Shown here in pieces: positions 10,929 to 19,550 of a DNA stretch of 43,687 nt; the stretch's first letter is position 1; each line of letters starts with the position of its first letter. The translations under genes and the position numbers were made by a program. Source of the stretch: Physocladia obscura (Eukaryota; Chytridiomycota; Chytridiomycetes; Chytridiales; Chytriomycetaceae); NCBI GenBank assembly GCA_027596945.1, contig JADGJH010000017.1, forward strand, positions 1 through 43,687, in the 5' to 3' direction. Under the pieces are notes generated by a model. That model was given only the letters and a program-made list of their open reading frames with translations. It was not told the origin of the DNA and did not search any database.

Positions 10929-12388
10929 TCACTGTTCGCTTATCATCACGGTGATTTCAGACACCTCATAGCCAGACAGTGAAACATCAGATATTCCCTT
11001 CTTTGGCTTTGACAGCGGATTTCCTTGAACCTTTGACAGCGCGCGTCGGTTCTGAGAAAAATACCTTGTTTTAGTACTTCCGTTTCTTTTTTATTTTTCA
11101 ACTCCCCCTTCTTTCTTCACCTCGCTAACGCTAATCGCTAGATTACAACTTCTGTTCGTCGCTTGTTTTCTTTTTCTTTCATTTTTTTATATACCTGAAA
11201 CCAAAACTGAATCTGTTTTATTTCCAGACCCATTTTTTCAGCAAGCTTCTTTCGAATAGTAGAGCTAGGATATGGATTCTTGGTAAATACGGCTGTAAGA
11301 AGTGTCAGCTCGTTCTCATTTGGCTTGAATCTCGGGGGCTTGGCAATACCTCCGCCATGCGAACCTGGCAGCATAAAATGATGTAGATATTGCTGCTGAG
11401 GCTGCTGAGGCTGCTGTGGCGTTGTAGAAGCAATATGCTCATTGAATGGCGAGCGAGGAGGAGACGTTGGGCTTGGAAGGGAAGGCTCAATGCTATGGTG
11501 GCTATGGTTGTGAGTAACAACCGGCGAGCGCGGGCCAAAGTGCAAGAAAATAGGACTACGAGCCTCGGGATACGCAGATGAGTATGAGTCGAGCGGCCGT
11601 TGCTGTTGGTGCTCGAGTTGATGTTGCTGATTTAATTGGGGAAAGTAGGATATTCGCTGAGAATTATATAGGTCGGGGATTGGCAATTGCATTGAACCGG
11701 CCAATGCTTGCGGGTGAAAAGATTCTAAGGAAGCGTTGAAGAAAGCATTATGAGGCTGCAAAGTCGCGGCAGTCGTGTTCGGACACAGGAAAGTGTTGTC
11801 TATGAGGGGCTGCATATTTTCTCTGCTAATATTGTAGTTGCTGCTGTTGTTGCTGTCTTTGACGGAGTTATACATGGCGTTATTGCTGATATTGTTATCG
11901 TTCCTTTGCAGCAAATTTGTGTTGGAGTAATTGCGGCTATCGTCTGAATAAGAACTGAAGGTGCGATAGGAATCAAAAGCCGAAAAGACTGGCCGCACAG
12001 GGCTAGCAAAGCCGAGACCAGTCAGCGCCGGCGATGGACTGAAGCCGCGAATTGATGCCGTTGCGTGCATTGTTGCTGTTGCTACTTGCGGCTGTGTGAG
12101 TGTAGTGTGTGTGGGCAAATTTGGCGAAAACATAAACGGCATTATTCCATGGCACAGACTATTGTTCTCCAAACTGTTGATACGTGATATACGTCTGCCG
12201 AAACGGCTTTGACTGATGTCATTGTTGCTGCTGCTGTGGTCGTTGTTGTTATAGCTCGAGTTGTTGGTGTCATTATAATTGCCGGGGATTGAATTCTGGC
12301 GACGGTGATGGCGGCTGGCCGGCAGCACTTCCATTACAACGTACGGAGGTACGGTGTTCGCCATTACTGTTGTTGATGAGGATCTCAT
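10929..12388 (-). CDS. Homeobox gene 2 (subfamily with genes 3 and 4)
   Basis: Predicted homeodomain transcription factor of 438 aa, from exons 12388-11195 and 11051-10929. A long disordered N-terminal region is rich in Asn, Ser, Gln and Pro. The homeodomain (about 349-408) starts PPRFKPNENELTLL, continues KNPYPSSTIRKKLAEKMGL and ends in KQIQFWFQ then NRRALSK. The single intron is phase 0 between Q50 and N51. Right after the homeodomain the chain reads VQGNPLSKPKKGISD, matching the tails of genes 3 and 4. The position-50 residue is Gln. The ATG at 12388 gives the longest plausible chain; the exon-2 reading frame ends 40 codons after the junction. Confidence 0.84.
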
Positions 12389-12757
12389 GGTGTGGGGGGA
12401 GTGGCTTTAGAACGATTCAGCAACAACAAAATTTCACAATCCAAAAAAGTTGTAGAATTACCAGCGTAAAAAAAAAACAGTCTTTATTTGCCTGCAAAAG
12501 ACTTCTTATCAGCGTATGTCCAAAAGTTGCCGTGGAGCCCAGCCCCATTCCACAACATGCAAAGAAACAATCAAAAAAAAAAAGGAAAGGGAGAAAAAAA
12601 CACAGAATAGAAAACGAAAAACGTTATAAATGCTATGGAAAAAGACTTGGTTGCCCTGGACATAGAGGAGATCCCGCTCCTAAAATACTTCGGTAGTATT
12701 GCAAAAGTATATGAACAAAAAAAGTAATCAAAAAAAGTGGAAAAGGAGGCCCGTGAT
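12389..12757. promoter_or_regulatory. Intergenic region upstream of homeobox gene 2
   Basis: A 369-bp gap between the start of gene 2 and the stop of gene 3. It contains several A-rich runs (near 12466-12478 and 12574-12602) and no ORF that looks real on either strand. The promoter of gene 2 and the 3' end of gene 3 are expected here. Confidence 0.35.
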
Positions 12758-14075
12758 TTAGAAAGAAGCCTCTTCAGTAGGTTGATTAGAGCTTTCGACA
12801 AAGAAATACATGCTAGCAGTTGAAAGTGGAGAAAGGGATGGACGCTTCTTGAGAGTGGCTGAAGATCCGGACAGCCGTCTTTTTGTCGGCTTGAGAACGT
12901 ACACCCCGTTAACTTTTAGCGTTTGCCGCTTGTTTTGAAACCAAAACTGAACCTGAGATGAAGAAAATAATATAAATATTTCATCCCAAAGCACGAAAGG
13001 AGTTGAAGAGGGGAAAGCTTATCACCTGCTTCACATCAACAGACATCTTTTCGGCCAACTTATTTCTCAATGCAACACTTGGAAACGGGTTCTTTTGAAA
13101 AATCTCACTCATCAAGGCGAATTCCTTTTCAGTAGGTTTGAATCGCAAGGGCTTACTCGAACTGTCAATAAATGTTCGCCGAGCCACAACATTTGCTGGA
13201 GAGAGAGTTTCACAATTGAGCACAAGCTCCATACCAGGCTCCATCGATTCATTAAATCCCACTGCACTATCTTGTTCTTCTTTTGCTTTATCGGTGGCGG
13301 CTGCAACACGGAATTTTTCGGCTTCAAAATTTTTTTTTGTGTCTACTGTGGCTGATAATGCTGAAGGGAGAGGAGACGAAACGGTGGCTGATGTTTGAAA
13401 TGGCATTACTGATGGCATTTCCAATGAAGCTGAACGACTTCTATTGGACAAGTTACTGGAAACCGGTGACGGAAAAGAGTACCCAGAATCATTTTGTGGC
13501 AAAACTGTCGGGAAAGCAAAAGACTGTTGGTTCTTCAGAAATTGGTGGCTGAGCGCGTTGCCATTAATACAGTAGTAATTTTGCTGTTGTTGCTGCTGTT
13601 GGATTGCAACATCCCATTGGATTTGGGAATATGTTTCATGGGGAGACTGTGAAACAAACATACTTTGCGAATTTTTTTGTCCACCAGCCAAAGACCCTGG
13701 GATAGGAACAGAGTAATTGACGGAAGCAGGCATCGAGACACGACGCATAAACGTGGACAAGTTGGCTTGTGTTGCTGATGAAAGCTGAGCTCTTGATACA
13801 GACAATCTCGCTGATATTGGCAACTCGTTTGGCGATAATGAGGCGAGCAGCGGATACGCTGGAACTGCAACTGGCACTTGTACTTGACCAGTCTGCAGCT
13901 CGTTACCGTTTAATCCAATGTGGTTGTTTCGCATCCCGTCACTGTAGATCTGTTGTAGCTGATGATTCCAATCCATACTTGGTTGTTGCATCTGCATATT
14001 CATGCTCATATTAATTGCCGGATGGGAGAATCTCCGGTCCAGCATATACAACAGCGTCGCGTCATTAGAATTCAT
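12758..14075 (-). CDS. Homeobox gene 3 (subfamily with genes 2 and 4)
   Basis: Predicted homeodomain transcription factor of 414 aa from exons 14075-13026 and 12952-12758. The N-terminal 300 residues are rich in Gln, Ser and Met, with a poly-Gln run. The homeodomain (about 307-366) has LRFKPTEKEFALM, KNPFPSVALRNKLAEKM and VQFWFQNKRQTLK. The intron is phase 0 between positions 44 and 45 (VKQ|VQF), a site different from every other gene of the array. The tail starts VNGVYVLKPTKRRLSG, equivalent to the tails of genes 2 and 4. The close match in homeodomain and tail, with a different intron site, makes this a key gene for reconstructing the duplications. Confidence 0.84.
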
Positions 14076-14559
14076 GTTGCTCGCAGTAAAGTGTCTTTCC
14101 CTCTTTTTTCCTACTTTTTTTTCTTTCTATCCGGTCCCAAATTGAAATTGAAATTTCCATCATATAACCCTAAGTTCCAGAAACCTCCAACAAAATCTGT
14201 TTAGCAATTACCGAAAAATGAAGTCAAAATAAATTTAAAAGATGAATTTACGATAATATAGCCAGAAGAAATTAAAAGGAATGAAAAAGTCACTTTTGAC
14301 TTTTGAACTTGCATCACTTGACCAAGCTCAAAAAACAAAATTAACTTTCTTTATTAAATTTCACTGAGGTACTGAGCAAAATACAAGAATATTTGAATAT
14401 TAGAAAATGTGACCTGATACTTTAAGGTATGCCATTCGTTTGTTCCATAGAATGTTTGTCATCGGTTCACTGTCAGTCGACAAAAAATTTCATTAAGAAA
14501 TTTCCTTCTGCCCACCAACAATAGTGGATAAATTATGTCAAAGCCAAATTATTAAATCG

Positions 14560-14575
14560 ATATATATATATATAT
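14560..14575. repeat. (TA)n microsatellite
   Basis: Eight uninterrupted TA units upstream of homeobox gene 3. Confidence 0.9.
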
Positions 14576-14806
14576 GTGAATGGCAAACGCTATATTAACC
14601 ATGATCTTATCATTTCTTACTGAATATCCGAAGCCACGTCGAAAATCACTTTTGAAAAATTGACAGATGTATTTGGGTGGCGGACGGCATTACTTTGCAG
14701 CACGATTTCAATGTATAATTGTTTTTATTTTGCAAGATAGCGCTGAAAAAAAAAGTTCGGAGTAAATATGCTCTAAATCGAAACCACAAAAAAAAAAAAA
14801 AAAAAG

Positions 14807-14842
14807 TGCATGTATGATTGTGCGCGTATGTATGATTGTGCG
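14807..14842. repeat. 18-bp tandem direct repeat, two copies
   Basis: TGTATGATTGTGCG occurs at 14811-14824 and again at 14829-14842, an 18-bp period, directly after a poly-A run. Confidence 0.85.
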
Positions 14843-14850
14843 TGCATATG

Positions 14851-14948
14851 TGAGACACAGAGAGACAGAGACAGAAACAGAGAAAGAGAGATAGAGAAGA
14901 AAAATAGAAGGAAAGCATGACAGAGAAGGGGAAAGAAAGTGAAAGCAT
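14851..14948. repeat. GA-rich purine tract
   Basis: About 100 bp dominated by GAGA and GAAA units on the plus strand with very few pyrimidines. It lies just downstream of homeobox gene 4; on the gene strand it is a CT-rich tract. Confidence 0.8.
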
Positions 14949-15017
14949 TGCAAAACAAAACAAAAAACACAAACACACACAGGAGAAAAACAATAACACA
15001 AACAAATATAAAAAAGG

Positions 15018-16377
15018 TCATTTCTTTTTATGTGTGCAAACGCTGATCGCCTGTTGAGTTTGTTCCAATTCCACGTTGTCAGGAACACGTGCTGCATCGG
15101 CAACATAAAAGAATGGGTTTTCTGTGGATAATGGCGCCATTTTCTCAAGATGTTTTCCTTTGTATATTGTTGATGTAAGGCCATTCTTCTTCGGCTTGAC
15201 TGCAAGAATTCCGTTGGATTTTAACGTCGCACGACGATTCTTTTCATTATGATTTTTATTGTAAGTATATATAGACATATATATATTACTCCTTTATATT
15301 TACCTGAAACCAAAAGAGAATCTGCTTGGGGTCCAAATTCAACTCGTTCGCAAGCTCAAAACGCTGCTTCGTTGTCGGGAACGGATTGGTTTCAAAATAT
15401 TTAAGCAGATATGTCAACTCGGCTTCTGTTGATCTGAATCGCATCTTTTTTGGCTTTCGCGTCTTTTTTGACATCTGCACTGTGACTTTTACTGCTACCG
15501 CTGGTGTTGCTGTAATTACTGCTGGTGTTACTGCTGATATTTTATGCACTTCACTAATACCATCATCACCGCCGCCGCTAACACCGCTTTCTTCAGCTTT
15601 CACATGGTTGGAATCCACAGATGCCAGGATTGCTTGCGCAAACACTTGCTTTGGAGAAAAAGAAGATACCGCCGGGGGTGTTAACGATTCTTGAGCGGGG
15701 GTCATCGGGTGCTGATACTGCTGCTGCTGTTGATTTTGATAGAAGTGATTCTCTTGAAGATGTTGAATAAATGGACTACTGTAGATATGCTGGTGGTGCT
15801 GGTTGTTATTGCTGCTACTGTACATGTGCTGCTGCTGCTGCTGTTGCTGTTGCTGCTGTTCGGATAATGATAGAGGATAGATATTTGAGGCTTGGGCCAG
15901 TGCAGAAGATGAGTCGGACGAGAAATCTGGAGTAGAATCAAACGGGCTTTGGCTCATGATGTATTCGAGTGAGGAAGAAAGAGACGGAAACGGCTGCGCT
16001 TCGAGTAGCGAGCAGCAGTTTTCCATGGGTGACAGAGTGCCGTTCGAGTAGACAACAGTGGACGAAAAGAGAACAGACGGGTCGATACCACTGTTACTGT
16101 TGCTGTTACTACTGTTGTTGTTTTCGCTGTTGTTGTCATTGTTGTTGTTGTTGGTAACGTTGGTGGTGTAGTATGGGCTGCATTCCATTTGAGCGGCGAA
16201 GGATTGGTTCAGATCGCCGAGAATTGGCACGGTTGAAACTCCGACGCCGACGCCGTGAAACGCGGCGAATGCAGGAGAAACACACATATGGCTGATGTGG
16301 TTGTGCAACTCGCTGATCTGCGATTCTGCGCTGTCGTTTTGCTGCTGTTGCTGCTGTTGCCGTTGCTGATGATGCAT
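15018..16377 (-). CDS. Homeobox gene 4 (subfamily with genes 2 and 3)
   Basis: Predicted homeodomain transcription factor of 431 aa from exons 16377-15304 and 15239-15018. The protein opens with a poly-Gln run right after MHHQQR and has further Gln, Asn and Ser tracts. The homeodomain (about 309-368) contains MRFRSTEAELTYLLKYFE, NPFPTTKQRFELANELNL and KQILFWFQ then NRRATLK. The intron is phase 0 between Q50 and N51, as in gene 2. The tail begins SNGILAVKPKKNGLTS, aligning with genes 2 and 3. The 3' exon adds about 65 further residues, ending in a Lys-rich terminus. Confidence 0.84.
15828..15860. repeat. CTG/TTG repeat coding for poly-Gln in homeobox gene 4
   Basis: Eleven consecutive Gln codons (CAG and CAA mixed) on the minus strand. 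Mixed codon use suggests selection on the protein tract rather than fresh CAG expansion. Confidence 0.85.
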
Positions 16378-16698
16378 CTTGTTCTGAAAGGAAAAAAGTG
16401 GCCGCTAACAAAATAGATTTTTTTTTCAAAGTCCTTGCGCCGAACCGGAACGACCAAAAGGCTAGACATTTACTCATTAGCAGGTGATTTTCTGAAAATA
16501 TGCATTTTGATAATAATAAACCTGAATCAAATCAAATCACTGGCCATCTAATCTGACGAAATGCTCTCTCCTGTTCATTTGTGTATAAATTGCTGGAAGA
16601 CACCTCCAGACAAAAAAATTTTTAATTTTTCGTTGGGTTTTATAAACTGCTAAGAGTAAAAATTCCAAATAGTCATTGTTTAATCCATGTATTCTTTT
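16378..16698. promoter_or_regulatory. Intergenic region upstream of homeobox gene 4
   Basis: A 321-bp AT-rich gap between the start of gene 4 and the stop of gene 5, with no ORF or RNA gene that I can support. Confidence 0.35.
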
Positions 16699-17800
16699 TT
16701 ATTTCCTCTTTGATGCATTTTTCGAGTCAGATCTTCTTTTTTTAATCAGTGCCCCTTGAGTCCGCATCCGTTGCCGTTGATTTTGAAACCTTCACAGAAA
16801 AAAAAAATTTTTTTTTCAGGTAACAAGAAAAAATAAATTAATCAAAAAATCAAAATCAAAAAAAAGTAAATAAATAAATGCTAATAAGAACTAACCAGAC
16901 TTTAGCATGCTTATATCCCATGCCACCACCAACAGCTGCCGCAATATTCTCTAGCTGAACCTTCTTCGGAAACTGATTCTCCGTAAAAGCTTCAGTCAAA
17001 TATTTCAACGATTTCTCATCACACTTAAATCTTTTGTTCTTGTGTTTCCACCCTTTTCTGCGTTTTTTATTCGGCAAATTTTGCTCACTCATGCTGCAGA
17101 TACTCCCGGAATCATAGACGATTTGTGGTGAATTGGTCGGGGTGCAAACTACCGACGACAATACTGCTGATATTGGTACTGTAGTAATTTTTGTTGCTGT
17201 TGGTTGCGGTGACGGCTGCTGCTGCTGTAGTGGCACAGCGGCATAAAAACGGTCATCGAGAAAAAGTCTACTCGGCACGTCTTGCACAGGAAACAGAGAA
17301 AACGTGGAATACATGAGTGGCGAAACTGGAGCAGAATGGAGTGGGATACCAATGTTTTCAAATCCCTTTAGAATTTTTTCAAAGGAGAATATTGATGAAG
17401 AAGATTTGGGTTGCTGTTCGTCCTTGTACGGTGGAGCTTGTGTTATGAAGATTTCGTTGGGTATGCCAGTTTCACTATTATTGTTGCTGTTGTTGTTGGT
17501 AGTGGATGTGGCAGTTCTAAATTTGGACCACTCTTGTATATCATCAACCTTCATATCCTTTGCAATGATTGTTGCGTCATTGTATCTTGCGTGTTGGAGC
17601 TGATGATGATCTTCTTCATCTTCTTCCTGATTTTGCTGCTCGAGCGTGTAGAGGAGTTTGTCAAGCGCATCCCAGTGGGGTCCAGGTTGCTCCACAGGTA
17701 CCTTTTCGAATGCTTCAAAGAAACTTGCCAGCATTGCGTTTGAGATAGGTGAAGGGAGCTTATAGCTACTTTGGAGTTGCTGAAGTGGTCGGCTCTGCAT
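16699..17800 (-). CDS. Homeobox gene 5, homeodomain with two extra residues before helix 3
   Basis: Predicted homeodomain transcription factor of 331 aa, the shortest of the array. Exons 17800-16896 and 16789-16699 splice inside the W48 codon (TG|G), restoring KVWFQNQRQRMR. A basic stretch KKRRKGWKHKNKRFK precedes the homeodomain and could serve as a nuclear localisation signal. The homeodomain (about 253-314) contains FTENQFPKKVQLENIAAAV followed by GGGMGYKHAKVW. From the conserved F20 to W48 I count two more residues than in the other genes, so the turn between helices 2 and 3 is longer. The chain ends in a Lys/Arg-rich tail. The intron contains an A9T10-type palindromic run near its 3' end. 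Confidence 0.82.
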
Positions 17801-17984
17801 TGCTTCTCCAGATGCTTTTTTTCTCTTTGCTTTTTTCTACTCTTTTCTCTTTTTTTTTCAAGGGAAATTCTCATTTTTCTCAGGTTGAGCTCACTAAATA
17901 GACTGAGATTGTTTGAGTCAGCCAAACACTTAGCAAAGAACCAACTTGTTATTGAACACAAAAAACAAAAGCAAAAAAAATCAA

Positions 17985-19271
17985 TCAAATCAAAGCATCG
18001 ATTCTCATCACAGACGACCGAGGTACTGAATTGGTGTTGCAAGTATAGCTAGTTACATCATTTGCGTTGCTCTTATTTTCCTCGTTCGCATTCACCACAA
18101 CAGAATTATGCTGAAACTCTGAAGTATCGCGACTGTGTCGTGTGGAATCCGCGTATGATTGATGTATTGGCAGTAACAGTGGTGTGCACTGTAGTTGTTG
18201 ATAATTACAACGGTGATTCTGAATCGGAAAAAACGGCGGTTCCATTTGCCCATATGGCGGAGGTGGTGGTCTAGAGTAGTGTCGGTGCTGTTGAGGCTGT
18301 ACTGAATGAGTGGGATGTAGTTGAGAAGCGGGCATTTGATAATTGTGATGACGGTGATTATAATAGTGATGGTTTTGAGCCGGCAGAGGAGTTTGATGCC
18401 GATGAATTTGGTACTGTTGAGAAGAAAACTGAAGGTTGAATGGAATCGGTTGTGCTGCGTAATTGTTAACATTTGAGGCAACATGGGAAGGCGGGTATCT
18501 TGAATCAAAAGAACTCAAGTTAGAACCGAGATTCGAGCCAACATCCGAAAACGAGTCAGCACGTGGAGGATAGTTGTACAGGCGGCTGTTGTTATTATTT
18601 TTTGGCGCGGCTTGAATATGGGCTTGCTGGACTTGGGCTTGTTGCGAATGGGCTTGTGCTTCCATTTGCAGTCTGCGGGTTTTGGCGCGCTGGTTCTGGA
18701 ACCAATTGCGGACGGTGCTCCTGGTCATGCCGATACTGTCGGCGATTGCACTGTGCATTTGACCCGAAGGCATCTGGTTCTCGGCAAAGATCTTCTGCAG
18801 GACTTTAAGCTGGGCCTTTGTGGCTCTGATTGTGCCGCTTGTGGGCGGAGCCAAGAAGCGTTGCGATGTGGAAGAAGAGGCTGAAGAAGCTGTAGTTTGA
18901 TTGAGCATACACGGAACACTGGTAGTACCAGTAACAATAGTAGTAGCAGTAGTAGATGTGGTATTCGAAGTGGCAAGCAAACCCAACGCGCTTGGCGGAG
19001 GAGAGAGCAGGTGCTGGGTTCGAGCCCGGCCTTCGTCAATGCTGTGTGCGTCTTTGCCATTGTTCGCGGTACCCCTGACTGTGCCGCTGTCACTGAAACT
19101 GCCTTCGTCTTTCCAAGAATCAGCCGCCCACCGATTGTTGGGGTTCGATTTTCCCATGCCCATCTCCCTCTGCCTCTCCCCGTCTTCCTCTCCATCTTTC
19201 TTTGCCACATGTTCGTCTTTAATTACCAACGTCTCTGTCGAGTTACGTCGCCGTCTCTCAACGTCGACCAT
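17985..19271 (-). CDS. Homeobox gene 6, intronless
   Basis: Predicted homeodomain transcription factor of 428 aa from one exon. I start at the ATG at 19271 (MVDVERRRRNSTE). The frame stays open further upstream to 19445, but that adds a hydrophobic stretch that does not suit a nuclear factor. The homeodomain (about 143-202) contains IRATKAQLKVLQKIF, NQMPSGQMHSAIADSIGM and VRNWFQNQRAKTRRLQ. Unlike most neighbours it is near the N-terminus and has no intron in helix 3. A long C-terminal region is rich in Gln, His, Asn, Pro and Tyr. Loss of the intron by reverse transcription or independent origin are both possible. Confidence 0.84.
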   Translation of the reverse strand: MVDVERRRRNSTETLVIKDEHVAKKDGEEDGERQREMGMGKSNPNNRWAADSWKDEGSFSDSGTVRGTANNGKDAHSIDEGRARTQHLLSPPPSALGLLATSNTTSTTATTIVTGTTSVPCMLNQTTASSASSSTSQRFLAPPTSGTIRATKAQLKVLQKIFAENQMPSGQMHSAIADSIGMTRSTVRNWFQNQRAKTRRLQMEAQAHSQQAQVQQAHIQAAPKNNNNSRLYNYPPRADSFSDVGSNLGSNLSSFDSRYPPSHVASNVNNYAAQPIPFNLQFSSQQYQIHRHQTPLPAQNHHYYNHRHHNYQMPASQLHPTHSVQPQQHRHYSRPPPPPYGQMEPPFFPIQNHRCNYQQLQCTPLLLPIHQSYADSTRHSRDTSEFQHNSVVVNANEENKSNANDVTSYTCNTNSVPRSSVMRIDALI

Positions 19272-19550
19272 GACAAAAAATGTTTTAATTTCAAATGTCT
19301 CAGCGTCAATCAACCATCGTTTGGCTTGGGCTTGAAGCGAAAAAAAAATAACACAAGCCTGCCAATGAATCTTCTGTTTGCCAAGAAACCCAAGAAACAG
19401 AAAGGCAAAATCAAATGAAACGAACAGTGATGGAGATAAGCTCATGAATCCCTTTTTCTTTTCCCACTCAGAAAAGAAAACAATGTTCCATCATTTAACA
19501 GCCTCCCTTGTTTTCTTTTAATTTTTTTTTAATTTATAAAAAATATTTCA

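Larger units (their letters stand above)
14076..15017. promoter_or_regulatory. Intergenic region upstream of homeobox gene 3, with simple repeats
   Basis: A 942-bp gap. From left to right: AT-rich sequence, a (TA)n run at 14560-14575, a poly-A run near 14788-14805, an 18-bp tandem direct repeat, and a GA-rich purine tract up to about 14948. The right part is probably the 3' flank of gene 4 and the left part the promoter of gene 3. No convincing ORF or RNA gene was seen. Confidence 0.4.

Noticed and set aside
12289..12696. 135-codon plus-strand ORF between homeobox genes 2 and 3
   Set aside because: It overlaps the start of gene 2 in antisense, is basic low-complexity sequence from A-rich DNA, and has no recognisable domain.
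14646..15205. Minus-strand ORFs rich in Phe, Ser, Leu and Cys, looking like membrane segments
   Set aside because: They read the GA/CT tract and the poly-A run as protein; part overlaps the real last exon of homeobox gene 4 in another frame.
18897..19418. 173-codon plus-strand ORF
   Set aside because: Antisense to homeobox gene 6; composition reflects the complementary low-complexity coding sequence.
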